Shown: positions 21,515 to 32,430 of the stretch, one piece after another
How positions within the stretch are numbered: the stretch's first letter is position 1
How the letters are laid out: each line of letters opens with the position of its first letter
From: Xanthostigma xanthostigma
Taxonomy: Eukaryota > Arthropoda > Insecta > Raphidioptera > Raphidiidae
Direction of reading: 5' to 3'
DNA length: 64,000 bases
NCBI GenBank assembly: GCA_963575645.1
Contig: OY754465.1
Coordinates: 5,952,001-6,016,000 of the forward strand
Notes under the pieces: generated by a model
What the model saw: only the letters and a program-made list of their open reading frames with translations
What the model was told of the DNA's origin: nothing
The model's database searches: none
Translations under genes and position numbers: made by a program

Positions 21515-21595
21515 TATTATCTGACTTATGTATTTTTCTGACTTATGTAACATACTTTGTATGACCTACATCAATAAAGTAATACTGAATACTAG
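20477..21595 (+). mobile_element. 5'-truncated non-LTR retrotransposon (LINE)
   Basis: Sequence begins abruptly inside a reverse-transcriptase frame, runs to the stop at 21514, and ends about 80 bases later after AATAAAGTAATACTGAAT. 5' truncation and a short 3' UTR are typical of LINE insertions. The clade (CR1, Jockey or I-like) cannot be set by eye. Confidence 0.8.
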
Positions 21596-21818
21596 TATTT
21601 TCGATGTCTGAAATCACCATTTCAAAAGAATGGTGATTCGTAGGGAAAAAAGTATAAGAACAATTATTGTAGACAATACAATGTTCTACAACTTTTGTCT
21701 AACCTATTCTTAAGATAACATTTACCGTTTACGAGAAAAGTGCAAAAAACTGATACTTTTAACCTTGAATAATTTTTTTAGCAGATGTAGGATCGGTGGG
21801 GACTTTTGATATTTCGTT

Positions 21819-22307
21819 AAGAGGTGGGATAAACGGGTCTTTTTAGTGATCTGCATCTTTGCATCTGGATCCCGTATGTGAGCCGGCTCCCTGAACCGGT
21901 TCAAAAAGAGCCGAGTTCTGAATATGTTATTCGAGTCAATTGAGCCACTGAGTTAGTTGAGTCAATCATATCACGTAATATTATGCTAGTGACTGACTCA
22001 CATATTATAAGGCGGGGTTTTACAGGTTGCTACTTGCTATGTTACAGAAAGCATTTACAATACGCAATACAATACCTTAAATAGTTGTGACTTAAGTAAA
22101 TCACTGTAATAACTGTACCGCCTGTGCGTAGTGTGTACCAGAGCCATATGATGCATGAGTCATTTGAGCTGACAGATACTTATTGCTTCTCTGAGTTATG
22201 CGGATCCGTTGATCCGTCGGCTCATAAAAAAGTGAGTCGGCTCTCACGGATCTTCTGTCGGAGCCGGCTCTTTGAACCGGTTCAGATCTGAGTTACCCAA
22301 CCCTATA
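21819..22307. mobile_element. hAT-type MITE with GAGCCGGCTC subterminal repeats
   Basis: Ends AAGAGGTGGGATAAAC and GTTACCCAACCCTATA are imperfect inverted repeats. Flanks ATTTCGTT and ATTTCAGT (21811-21818, 22308-22315) match at most positions of an 8-base hAT duplication. GAGCCGGCTC with GAACCGGTTCA occurs near both ends in inverse orientation. It interrupts the fold-back element at 20267-22400. Confidence 0.65.
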
Positions 22308-22399
22308 ATTTCAGTTGTAATAGTGTACTACCTAAGATCTGCACCAATTTTCAGCTCTATGCGAATTATTGTAAATCTACCACTAATTTTTCTTGTCTA

Positions 22400-23140
22400 T
22401 TTTGACGGTAATCTTTCACGGTACATATGGAACATCCTGCATAATATATTGAAGTTACTTTCAAGAGCAAGAGTAATGCTGCTAAATAATTTGATTTCTT
22501 TGCGAAACTTCAATATTTGGTTATGCAAGACTGTTCTATTTAAAACTTTTGATTTTAAGAGGATTTGTGAAAGACGCCGAGAGCGCATTCTGTTTTCATC
22601 AAAACTTCTAGCCCCGTCAATGCCATCTTTATATTATAAAGTTTTGCACAAAAAACAATAAAGCTGATTTGTATTACGTAGCACATCTTGCAGAACGTCA
22701 TGAGAGTACAGCTTGCAGTTTGCACAAAAAACTAAAGAAAGATACGCACAAACCTACAGGGAATTTTGTTCCATGTCGTTGGCAATAAAAAAGAAACTTC
22801 TCAAATATGATTAAATAACATAAAAACGAAAACTTATGCCATATAGATTTTCACCTAAAGTCTTTAAGTATATAAAAACGTAACCTATTCATTTTACGAT
22901 GTTCAGAATGGAAAAATGTGTCGCCATGCTCTATCCACACGTTTCTATTTTTAGAAATAAAAAATGGAACCAATTTTCAGTCTCGTTTTAAAATATAGAT
23001 AGGTTTCGCATTGCGTATTACATATAAAAATGTGAAGCAATCAAATAAGTTTATACTTGTTTTATTAAGCCTAATTTATAGTATCTTATTTAAGAATGTA
23101 TATTGTATAGGCTCTTTAACTGGGGTGGGTTTAATTTTAT
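22400..23140. other. No gene recognised
   Basis: Contains a 129-codon frame (22272-22661) that crosses the edge of the fold-back element and shows no domain. No RNA gene or complete element was found. Confidence 0.35.
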
Positions 23141-23146
23141 TGACAA

Positions 23147-23190
23147 CTAGCTGTTACCCACGACTTCGTTCGCGTGGAATTTAACAGAAA
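23147..23190 (-). mobile_element. Helitron 3' end, CAGCTAG|T type
   Basis: Minus strand reads CCACGCGAACGAAGTCG then TGGGTAACAGCTAG followed by T, a Helitron terminus with a short GC-rich hairpin. The body continues to the right; the phrase CAGCTGAACCGATTTGAAC near 23960 fits the internal part of such elements, but the 5' TC end is not certain. Confidence 0.5.
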
Positions 23191-23535
23191 AATGTTGTTG
23201 ATAGACAGAGAGACAAAGACTAAAAATTTTGTTATAAGTACCGTATAGGCTTTCATTTGCATTTAGTAAAAGTTGTACTATTTTAACACTTTAATTTTAT
23301 TTACATATAGATGTATAGAACATAGACATGTACAAAAACATAAACAGAAAAAAACTGAGGAAAACTGAAAATTCGTTCTAGGAATCTTTAAAACTGTTCA
23401 ATTACAGACTAAGTTACGATTTTATTTATTTGTATTAATTGAGATAACGTCTGTATAATTCATTAAAAAAACAACTCTCGCAGTATGTGGATTTTGTAAT
23501 CCGTTACTATATATACAGATAAAGGAGATTCCCAC

Positions 23536-23829
23536 TAAAGCTGTAAAAGTAACGAGAAATTGTGTACCTGTATGTATTCGTTACTTTTCATACGACATAC
23601 AATCGTGTACTAACAGCATCAAGCATGTACCATCGCATCGAGGCGCGTCGCATACGTGATACGGTATGATTTCGTTCGTATAACGTATAACCGCATCAAA
23701 CGAGTCGAACTGGCATGGATGCGAAAGATGCGAGTAACGAAATGAATTTGTAAGTAACGATTCGTTACTTCGAGTCAGACGATGTACCCGTTACTCAGTA
23801 ACGAATCCATACGGTTTGTTACAGCTCTA
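23536..23829. mobile_element. hAT-type MITE, about 294 bp
   Basis: Terminal inverted repeats TAAAGCTGTAA (left) and TTACAGCTCTA (right) are flanked by ATTCCCAC and ATTCCTAC (7 of 8 identical), an 8-base hAT-type duplication. The interior is rich in GTAACGA and its inverse (subterminal repeats). Non-coding. Confidence 0.75.
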
Positions 23830-23839
23830 ATTCCTACTA

Positions 23840-24530
23840 TATTATATGTAATAACTAATAATACATTACAAACACATGTTTTGTTAAAGGGATTAAACTT
23901 ATCAAAAAGTTGATTAATAAGTATGTCGATCTGTCAGTTTCTAGCAACTTCACACGAGAACAGCTGAACCGATTTGAACTAAACTATGCTAGAAATTCAA
24001 ATTTTCAGGAGGCTACAGCATACATTCAATTGCGTCACAAATTTAAAATAGATATAAGGTATTTCTAACGAGTCTACATTCGGGCTAAGATACAATTCTC
24101 ATCAAAATTAACACGAAGCAGTGAGTAAAGGCTGGTTAATAATAAATTAGCTACAATATATTCGATGCACTTAGCCTTAGCGGCTGCGTACGTTGCTTTC
24201 AAAACAAACACTAATTGAAAATTGAATATAAATGGGATTGCATCGCATAGATAACGTGATCACATCGCAAATCCTTCTAAAAAGGAATGAATGCCGCAAA
24301 CGCTAATTCCTGTTAAATATTTCATTGACAAAATCCTCTGCAAACTGGCCAGTGATTATTGTAGACTATATACAAGGTGCTCTCAAAACACAGTCATCTA
24401 AAATTTATTGGAAATACAACTAAACGAAAAATAGAGTTATATTAAATCAAATAATGGTTACTTCAATTAAAACGTATTTTACTGTATTAAATGGAAGGAT
24501 TCACGATTTAATATAATTTAAATGTTTTAA
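23840..24530. other. No gene recognised; possible Helitron body
   Basis: Between 23930 and 24060 the sequence resembles the internal part of the minus-strand Helitron that ends at 23147. A single mariner-like end (TACAAGGTGCTCTCAAAAC) occurs at about 24371, with no partner found. Confidence 0.35.
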
Positions 24531-24536
24531 TAGTAT

Positions 24537-24850
24537 ATGTTGTGCCACTAGTGCGACAATGCCGCACGAGTTGCACATACTATTTTTTATTACGAATTAA
24601 ATTAAATTGAAATTTTATTACGAATTAAAAAAAGAAATTAGAAGTAATAAAAATTAAAATTAAATCATTAAAAAGTTGAAAATTCAGTTAAAATTGTTAT
24701 TGTATTGGTAACTATGGTAACTCTGAATTTGCGTGCGGCAAACAATAATTTCAGTGCGGCAAATAAAGTTTCCGCACGCAAATGAAAATAGCTACTTTTC
24801 AACCGTAACAGCGTGCGTAAACATACCACTTTTCCCGCATGAGCAATAAA
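24537..24850 (+). repeat. Interspersed repeat with a terminal hairpin, copy 2
   Basis: Nearly identical to 16107-16437 and in the same orientation, including the stem-loop (GTGCCACTAGTGCG ... CGCACGAGTTGCAC) at 24542-24576. Confidence 0.7.
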
Positions 24851-25282
24851 AAAATATAATCAACACTATTATTTAAAATAATGACGAAACATTAGTAATT
24901 AATGTCATTTTCTTATGAAAATTTTCGATGGTGTGTATGACACTTAGACGGGACAAAATATTATCAGAATTTTTGTTTCTGTCAAAACTGCAGGCGAAGC
25001 CGTAAATAAAGGTTAGTAACATAACAGCCTAACAAAAAGATTGAATCATAGTTACCCTAAAAATATTAGTCAGAGTGCCCGTCGGCAAAAATTTTATTGA
25101 CACATACTCTCCCCAAACTTTGTATATGGCTTCATTAGGCCTAGTCTATTTCCTCTATGACTTTTCTTGATTGTGGGGCGTTTTCCCTCTAAATTTTCCG
25201 AAAGATTTCGTCTTGACGACATGTAAAAATGTATAGATAGTATTTGTTTTTTTAATTGGATAGCTTAGTAGGTAAACTAATA

Positions 25283-26175
25283 ATGTGTATGCTGATGATA
25301 TTACCGTATTGATAGCGGCCTCGACAACAATCGAAGTAGAAAATCAAATCAAAATAGTGACCAATCAGTTTACTGAGTATTGTTATAAAAACCAACTTAT
25401 TGTAAATCTAGATAAAACAACTTCAGTTCAGTTTAAAATCAGAAACCCTGTGCAGAAAATAGATACAGTAAAGAATCGTATACATTTCAGCAGTTCTATA
25501 AAATATTTGGGTATCATCATAGATGAAAAGTTTACATGGGTATTGCAGATCAATAATATTTGCAAGAAACTTAATTATTATTATTATCAGATAAGACAAC
25601 TGAAGAATGTATACGACCAAAAAACTCTACTTATATTTTATCATGCATTTATTTTGACAACTATAAAATACAATATAATTATCTGGGGTGCATCAATAGA
25701 CCGAAATAGAGTTTTTAAAATTCAGAAGAAAATTTTGAGATCGATATTTAATTTGAAATATATGGACTCTTGCCGACCAGTTTTTGAGAAACATATGATT
25801 TTAACATACTACGGGGTTTTTGGTTATGAACTTATTACTGAAATGTACAAATTAAATTATTTCGTTGATAAAGATTACAATTTGAGGCACTATAATACAC
25901 GACCCAGCAATAATGTTGCCATAAAACATAAAACTGCATTTTATGAAAAATGCCCTACATATATAGGTTACAAAATTTACGGAAGGCTGCCAGAAAAGAT
26001 TAAAAAAGAAAAGAATTCTAGGAAGTTCCAAAAAGAATTAAAACAATATTTCCTTAGATCTGTGCCTTATGATCTTTGTGACTTGATGTAAGTAAATGTA
26101 AGTGACGTTTTGTATCCATTTTTCTTTTGGCAATGCAAATAAATATGTATTATTATTATTATTATTATTATTATT
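25283..26175 (+). mobile_element. 5'-truncated LINE with (ATT)n tail
   Basis: Starts inside the reverse-transcriptase catalytic box and ends with AATAAATATGT and nine or so ATT/TTA repeats (26152-26175), a typical microsatellite LINE tail. It is a different lineage from the LINE at 20477, judging by its C-terminal sequence. Confidence 0.8.
25285..26091 (+). pseudogene. LINE ORF2 C-terminal fragment
   Basis: 268 open codons beginning at YADDITVL (the catalytic Y/F-A-D-D box), followed by the LINE segment Y-L-G-I-I-I-D (about residue 75) and a C-terminal tail with H-Y-N-T-R. Everything N-terminal to the catalytic box is lost. The GTG at 25285 is not a real initiator. Confidence 0.8.
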
Positions 26176-26544
26176 AAACACTTCAACCAAAACGCTAAAA
26201 TAATGTTCTAACATAAACTATTTAAAAAGTCTGACACCCCGAATATGTTCGACATATTCGAGGTGTCAGACATTTTAAATGGTTCATATTATTTGTCAGA
26301 GAACATTATTTTAGTGTTTTGGTTGAAGTTTTTAAGCTATTCAATTAAAAAAACAAACAGTATCTATAAATTTTTCACATGTCGTCAAAACGACATCTTT
26401 CGGAAAATTTAGAGGGAAAACGCCCCAAAATCAAGAAAAGTCATAGAGGAAATAGGTGTCAGACTAGGCCTAATGAAGCCATATACAAAGTTTGGGGAAA
26501 GTATGTGTCAATAAAATTTGTGCCGACGGGCACTCTGACTATAT

Positions 26545-27060
26545 TGTTTATAGGCGATATAATGGAATGAACTCACTGTATCTAGATTCTAGATGCACGG
26601 CAGTGCGCTCTCCAAGTCGCACTGCCTAGCGTAGCATATCATAGCACAGCATACCTCGATTCAGTATGTAACTCGAAACTTCGGTGTGAATAACACTTCG
26701 GATTTAAACTTTTCAAAATAGGACGAGATCACCAAGCTTATGCAACGTACCAAATTTCTTTCTTTATTAATACGCCAAAGTAAATTGATTTCGTTAATCA
26801 TTCATGATCATCAAAAACTTTAGTCTACATCCCGTAGTCCCAAAAGAATGAAATTTGGTATGCAGGCTGGGTTTAACGTACAAGTGACGAGAAAATTAAA
26901 AAATCTGTTATATTTGCTCCTTCTAGCTCTCAAAAGGAGGATGTGTAGATTTCGATCAAAATTTTATGTTGATAGGTTATCCTACAAGGAGAATTGAAAT
27001 TTCATCAAAAACTAAAATTATGTAGGTGGAAATCGATTAAATGGCGGCGTGTGCACTGTA
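26545..27060. other. No gene recognised
   Basis: Moderately GC-richer at 26580-26700 and AT-rich after. No exon signals or terminal repeats could be supported. Confidence 0.35.
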
Positions 27061-27063
27061 TAA

Positions 27064-27270
27064 TGTATATGTCACCGTAAAATTGTAAATACCGTTAGGT
27101 TGTAATCTGTCTCGCGAGATTGTGAACTCTCGAAAGATTGTGAACCTCAACGTACTGCTTACAATTTAATGTATTATTATTACGTTGAGGTTCACAATCT
27201 TTCGACAGTTCACAATCTCGCGAGACGGATTACAACCTAACGATATTTACAATTTTACGGTGACATATAT
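27064..27270. mobile_element. Fold-back element with about 90-bp arms
   Basis: TATGTCACCGTAAAATTG on the left is mirrored by CAATTTTACGGTGACATA on the right, and CTCGCGAGATTGTGAAC by GTTCACAATCTCGCGAG. The loop is about 18 bases. TATA flanks both outer ends. Non-coding. Confidence 0.75.
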
Positions 27271-27561
27271 AACTCAGTTATTAGTCACAGTTCAATAGTA
27301 ATACCCGCTCTTTCACGAACCATCCTGCTATTATCCGGATCCGTTTTAAATTGTCAAATGTATTTTGCAAAACTAAATATCATGTCCCTGGGTACCGTAC
27401 AAAAATTAAATCATGATACCATTGTAAATATATAATATAAGACATCTGTTTAATATTTTACACTAGTACGGCTTACAAGATCTTAAGATTTTGACGATTT
27501 GCTATTTTTTAAGATTATGATGAATGTAGAAGTTTGTGCCAAAACGTTGATCACTAAATAT

Positions 27562-28144
27562 TGTAACAAAACTGTTCTAGTCCGTGGTGGAAATTATTTA
27601 TTTACAATAATAAACGTTTAACAAAACAGTTAAACACACAAAGTACTTTTCAAATGAAACAGTAATAAGAACGTTACCAGAAACAAAATAACGACAGTTC
27701 CAAATAATAAAATAGAAACTAAGTAACAGAAGAGTATAGAGTCACTAATTATGTACACAAAATATTAACAATACAGGAACACACCAAAGTTTATTAGCAC
27801 ACTTGTGTATTAACTATATACACACACACGACTATTTACAAAAAGTTATTATGTTAAACCAGATTCATATAACTGCATTTAATGATTTATACCACAACGC
27901 ACTGGCACTGTATAAAAACACGAACGCCTCTCGAACAACTGACTGACTGACTTTCCAACCACTCCGCTCGAATTTTATAGCTTCGTCCCCCGCCTATCGA
28001 ATGTTCTGGAAGCATCTCAACCTTTTTTAACATGCATTGCATTCTCCAGGAAATTCTAAGAAGGTCGAGTTTTTACCTGCTTTCCATTGTTGTTGTTGTC
28101 GTAATCTATGGAGCTCATAGTCGTCCCAACAGGGGCGCGCAACC
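27562..28144 (-). mobile_element. Solo LTR-like element, copy 2 (583 bp)
   Basis: Bounded by the 4-base duplication ATAT (27558-27561, 28145-28148). The plus strand starts TGTAACAAAACTG and ends GGGGCGCGCAACC, so the minus strand runs from GGTTGCGCGCC to CAGTTTTGTTACA. The family also includes 3844-4497 and 40224-40664; the last has the same ATAT duplication. Short duplications of 4-5 bases with no internal genes fit solo LTRs of a Ty3-type retrotransposon. The family is inferred. Confidence 0.6.
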
Positions 28145-28149
28145 ATATG

Positions 28150-28416
28150 TTTGGTGAACAAATATTGTTTTTTTATTTAGCCTTGTATCCCGTACTGGTT
28201 ACTGTAGATATATTAAAGTATGTTCTTTTGTGAAACGAAGAAATTCTTATAAAACGATTTTATTTCAATTTTCAAATAATATAGGAGCTTTTTGGTTATA
28301 AAATAGAAACCTGACTGATTGAGTGTTATATCAAACCACCAATGTATTCTTCCTCTTCTTTTTTGTGTATTTTAAATATTTTTATATAGCTCATTTGATT
28401 TTTTCATTGATTACAG
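28150..28416 (+). other. Intron end with acceptor site
   Basis: The intron ends with a T-rich tract and TTGATTACAG at 28407-28416, a good acceptor. Nothing else was found. Confidence 0.6.
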
Positions 28417-29439
28417 CAACGCATGTCGTTTTCGAAATTCAACGTCAATGGAATTGGAGATACAAACATTTATTCGGGTTTATCGTCTCCGCGACCTCCG
28501 CAGCGCCCTCGTCAAAATTCCGTGTTCGCCGCTGGATCAACAATGACGATCATGAATCCACCACGTCGAGTCAAATCAGCAATGGACATCCAAACGCTCC
28601 TCTTGGGTGAGTCCAGTCCAGGAGGACATTCTCTTGGCGGCTTCAATTCATTGCTTCCAATACCAATCGGTTTTTCGGGAAGCAAAGAGTTTCAACAGGA
28701 TCGCAGACCTTCAATAACAATAGAAAGGCCTGCCGTATCACCTTGTACGAGTCGACACAGACCCTCTATATGCCACGATACCATTATGTGCCATTTACCG
28801 TCATCGTCGTCGTCGTCGTCGACCGGTTATGCAAGACGAAGACCTTCGTGTTTGACAGAACGACCACCGTACAGAACTATCAGACATAAATTTATCAGTA
28901 TAGATCAACCGAGTTGGGGAGATCGAAGAACTTCGATTACAATCGAAAGATCTCCGACAGCTTTAGTGTCGCGTCACCGTCCTTCGAGTAGTTTAGAGAA
29001 ATCGTCAAATAGTAACGCCAATTCAATTAGCTCAGATAAACATCCCAGCTTTACAGTCGAAATGGTTGAACCGACTGCGTCTTCGTCAATAGATGAAGAT
29101 CAACCGATGATTCAATTAGACGAACATAGTGATATTGTTCCGTATTTTAATAAAACGTCGGTTAGCTTCGAGAAAACATCGTCTAGTTTCGACGAACCGT
29201 CTACTAGTTACGATAGAAGACCGTCCTTCAATTTGGAACGTCCTAGTCTGTTCCCTGCACCCGCTCAAAGACTGTCGATCAGTCTCGATCAAGCGCCTTC
29301 CAAGTGGCAAGGCAACCCTACATTTATAATCGAACGATCAACACCGAGTCCACAGCCTCCTTCGTCGCCAACATTCGAAACCGAATTGCAACCTCTCGTC
29401 CCGAAAGAAACCGAAAGTATACGAGTAACAAACGTGTGA
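28417..29439 (+). CDS. FNDC4/FNDC5-like protein, terminal exon (long cytoplasmic tail)
   Basis: Opens phase 0 right after the acceptor with Q-R-M-S-F-S-K-F and stays open for 340 codons to TGA at 29437. The joined protein continues the membrane-anchor exon at 10952-11142. The tail is rich in Ser, Arg and Pro with no globular domain. From about residue 93 (counting the internal Met at 28423 as 1) it carries about ten degenerate copies of R-R-P-S-[IF]-x-[IL]-E-R-P, for example DRRPSITIERP, DRRTSITIERS and DRRPSFNLERP. R-R-x-S fits basophilic kinases such as PKA. A seven-Ser run comes from a (TCG)n tract at 28801-28822. Vertebrate FNDC4/5 tails are far shorter, so this is an insect-type extension. 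Function is unknown. Confidence 0.85.
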   Translation, partial: QRMSFSKFNVNGIGDTNIYSGLSSPRPPQRPRQNSVFAAGSTMTIMNPPRRVKSAMDIQTLLLGESSPGGHSLGGFNSLLPIPIGFSGSKEFQQDRRPSITIERPAVSPCTSRHRPSICHDTIMCHLPSSSSSSSTGYARRRPSCLTERPPYRTIRHKFISIDQPSWGDRRTSITIERSPTALVSRHRPSSSLEKSSNSNANSISSDKHPSFTVEMVEPTASSSIDEDQPMIQLDEHSDIVPYFNKTSVSFEKTSSSFDEPSTSYDRRPSFNLERPSLFPAPAQRLSISLDQAPSKWQGNPTFIIERSTPSPQPPSSPTFETELQPLVPKETESIRVTNV

Positions 29440-30620
29440 TGGAGAAGACTGTAGATGTGAACATATCTTTAACACCCTCTATATTGCTAGTAATGATCGG
29501 GAGAAAGACTTAAATACTACGTCTGTCTTACTTATTATACTCTGAGTCTCATGCGCATGTCCACGAACTGATGCCCGTCAGTTTGCACATGGAACAAAGC
29601 TGTGAAAGGGAGGTGGCTTGCTCTATTCCACTTACTAATTGTCCCACTACAGACGCGACACTTGCGCACAACGGGTCAAATAAAAAGAAAGAGATAGAAA
29701 AATCCATGGGCCACGCTTCCACTTACGGCCACTAGCAATATGGAAGTTATTAAATATATGGGTGTGAACGACAACAAATACTGAACAATTAAAATGTGTT
29801 TTAATGCACTGTTATTTAAAACCAGTAATATTTAGTGGTTATTAAAAATGGTCAATTAATCTTCCTGAAATATCGCTAGCTTTAAAAGTGTAAATAAATG
29901 GAAGTGAAACTTTGAAATTATGTTTTTCGCAGACTGAAAAAGTTATTTACTGGACGTATTTAATAGAGGAAAAAATGTGGACAGTGCAATCATTTAAAGG
30001 AGTAGTGCTACTCACGTGGAACAGCAAAATTCTTTCCGGCATTTTTTTAAGTCAATGCTCTTTTCAGTATTTAATGGACTCGTATAAAACACATAGTGCT
30101 GTTTCGTATAAAGTGAATTGTTTCGGTACCAATATAAATTAGTCGAATTTATTTTCTGTAACACGAAAGAGGAAGTCGACATTAGAACACGTTTTTGTTT
30201 CGGACGAGCATTTGGCCGCTTTTTTACACTGACCAAAAGTGACACAATGGATAATAAAATTTTAAAACGTTCGTGATAATAGGAAAGTTGTATTAAAATA
30301 TCGTTAAAAACATTTGCATGAATATTTTTACAAACAAATAGATATATAATATTATTATAGAAGATTATCAAGTAATACTATACCTTGAGTACTTATGAAT
30401 GATATTTATCGAAAGTTTCTAATACTAAAGCCTTCATATTAATTGGTCAAATATTTATAAAATCCTGCAATAATAATGAATTCATATTGATTTCTAGATA
30501 CTAACCAATTTTACGTAGTTACAAAAGTTTATAAATAGAAAACAGAAGTATGTAACAGGACCTTATGTTTACTTTTAAGGGGATTTGTATTAAATTTAAT
30601 TCCAAGTGGCAATTTTTTTA
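29440..30620 (+). other. 3' UTR and downstream sequence of the FNDC-like gene
   Basis: The first possible polyadenylation signal (AATAAA) is at 29679-29684; others occur further on. Composition falls back to AT-rich. Small open frames (for example 29912-30142) have no domain. The true 3' end cannot be set without transcripts. Confidence 0.4.
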
Positions 30621-30626
30621 ATTATA

Positions 30627-31139
30627 CAGGGTGTCCCACGACATGAATGCCATAGCCTGAGACTGTGTTGCTGGGATAATTTCAAATCAAAAATGTCTAA
30701 TGAACATATTACTCGGAACGCTATCCTAACTGAGCTAGAAGCATTTGAAATTTTAAATAAGTAAGGCCACTAATGCAGGTATTAGGTTCGGCTGTTAGTT
30801 TTGTTATTATTAAAAAGACCAGGTGGTTGTGAATCACCATTAGTATTTATTCGTGCTGATCCTGAGACTCTTCGCAGAGCTACCACTTCAATTCTAAGAA
30901 GAGCTAGACTATGTATACAGCAACTGGGTGGACATTTTGAGCAACTAATTCAATAAAGCGATTTCTTTTTAAATGGTTTTTAAATTAGTAGGGAATTCCT
31001 ACTACTACTTATCGATAATTTCAAATGCTTTTAGCTCAATTAGGACAGCGTTTCGGGTATATGTTCATTAGACATTTTTGATTTGAAATCACCCCAGAAA
31101 CACAGTCCCAGGCTATGGCAGTCATGTTATACACACCTG
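30627..31139 (+). mobile_element. Mariner-like MITE with transposase tail, about 130-bp inverted repeats
   Basis: Starts CAGGGTGTCCCACGACATG and ends CATGTTATACACACCTG, with TA on both sides (30625-30626, 31140-31141). The arms continue inwards with CATAGCCTGAGACTGTGTT and its inverse. A short transposase C-terminus remains between them. Confidence 0.8.
30855..30956 (+). pseudogene. Tc1/mariner-type transposase C-terminal peptide
   Basis: The frame reads ADPETLRRATTSILRRARLC and ends G-G-H-F-E-Q-L-I-Q-stop. The final G-G-H-F-E-x-L is the conserved tail of many transposases of this superfamily. The catalytic domain is absent. Confidence 0.65.
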
Positions 31140-31144
31140 TATAA

Positions 31145-31950
31145 ACAATTTTTATTTCTGAAACAAATTATTCCGTATTAAATAACAGGTTTTTCAATAG
31201 CTTTTTCAATAATTTTAGATCAATAAGGTCCTGCTATATCCAATACTATACTATACAATATACATACTTAATATTATGTACAATCTAAAACCGTAAATCA
31301 TCAGCATATTAATTCGTTTTTTTGTGGAGTAGTTATTGTGACCTAATTTTTGTAATAAAAGTACAAAAATAGATTTTAATTGGTTTTACTACATCACGTA
31401 AGAAGCTTAAAAATTGATATTATTTTATGAATTTAACTGCATAACAACGAAGCCGTATTTTTAGTAATGCATCTTCCCAACATTTTTTTATAATTTTGAC
31501 ACAGATAAAGTTGCCATCGCTTGAAATCGAAATATGGACGGAATATGAACAGATATACGAAAAATGTAAAAATCATTTTTCAATAGTCGACTTTGTTCAA
31601 ATCATTAAAATATTTTAAAAAATTCACCAAACGAGCCAATAAATGACCCCGCATCAATTTTGTCCAAAAAGATTTCATTGTGGGCAGTTGGAAGCGGCCA
31701 TTGGGTCATTGTTTCCAAACCCATAAAGCAGTCAAAATGGTCTTTCGGAATAAAAATATTGTACATAACATTTCTAATATACGATATATAAAAAGCATCT
31801 TACAAAAAAAAAAAACATATAAAGTGACAATTACGAAAAATAAAAAATAGATTTTTTACTATAAATAATAATTGTATATAAATATACAACAATATTTTTT
31901 CAAATATCGGAACAAAGTTATATGTTGAATCAAAGAAATATATGTGTATT
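31145..31950. other. No gene recognised
   Basis: Very AT-rich with long A and T runs; no element boundaries seen. Confidence 0.4.
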
Positions 31951-31962
31951 AATACAGCAGAC

Positions 31963-32377
31963 CAGTGTTGCCAGTCTAGTACAATTGTACTAGACCTAGT
32001 ACTTTTTTGTCATTTTCTGTACGCTAGTACGTTGAAGCAAAAATCTAGTACTTTTTAATATCCAATGTCCACACACCCACCATAACAAACGAAAAAAGGG
32101 AAATCCCCCCCCCCCCCCAGGATTCATCAGGACCGCAGGTACTCAGCTACAACAAATGAAAAAAGACTTTTTTGTTGTGGAAATGAAAGGATCTTTTTTT
32201 TTTGTTCTTATTTTGTGCCGACACACAATAAAATTTGTCAAGTTAGGTTGTAAAAAGGTCATTCGATTTTTTTTTTTTGCTCTTCAATTGTGCACACGAC
32301 AAAATTTTGTTTCTAAATTTTACCTGTCTATAATTTCTAGGTATGTCTATTCTAGTACTTTTGTTCTGGCAAGACTG
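31963..32377. mobile_element. hAT-type non-autonomous element (415 bp)
   Basis: Ends CAGTGTTGCCAG and CTGGCAAGACTG are inverted repeats of 12 bases with one mismatch. A perfect 8-base duplication CAGCAGAC flanks it (31955-31962, 32378-32385). CAGTGTTGCC is a classic hAT terminus. CTAGTAC words repeat near both ends. It contains a C14 run at 32106-32119. Open frames inside are not genes. Confidence 0.88.
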
Positions 32378-32430
32378 CAGCAGACATTCAAAAAAACGAC
32401 AGCGAGGAACCGAAGTCACTCTTTCTCTTA

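Larger units (their letters stand above)
20267..22400. mobile_element. Long fold-back element, copy 2, with two nested insertions
   Basis: Arms match those of 15511-16075 (shared GATCATGCAATTGTCTAC and AATTTTCAGCTCTATGCG). The left arm is 20267-20475 and its outer part is lost. A truncated LINE (20477-21595) sits in the central ATGCATATTA, and a hAT MITE (21819-22307) lies in the right arm. The right arm resumes at 22308-22385. Confidence 0.72.
25069..26539. mobile_element. Palindromic GTCAGAGTGCC element, copy A, split by a LINE
   Basis: Begins GTCAGAGTGCCCGTCGGC and ends with the inverse GCCGACGGGCACTCTGAC, with TA on both sides (25067-25068, 26540-26541). The left arm runs to about 25267 and the right arm from about 26177. 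The LINE at 25283-26175 entered at the junction AGCTTA|AACTTCAACC, which is intact in copy B (34488-35056). The 63-codon frame in the right arm recurs in copy B only because the sequence does. Confidence 0.8.
11143..28416 (+). other. 17.3-kb intron of the FNDC-like gene, filled with transposons
   Basis: The donor GTAAAT at 11143 and the acceptor TTGATTACAG ending at 28416 are both phase 0, so joining the flanking exons keeps one open frame. The intervening DNA consists almost entirely of the mobile elements listed below in both orientations. No further exon of this gene was recognised inside it, though a short one could be missed. Confidence 0.75.

Noticed and set aside
22272-22661. 129-codon frame
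   Set aside because: Crosses the boundary of a fold-back element, no start context or domain.
26379-26570. SENLEGKRPK frame recurring at 34348-34638
   Set aside because: Part of the palindromic TA-element arms; the frame is also open in mirror copies and shows no coding constraint.
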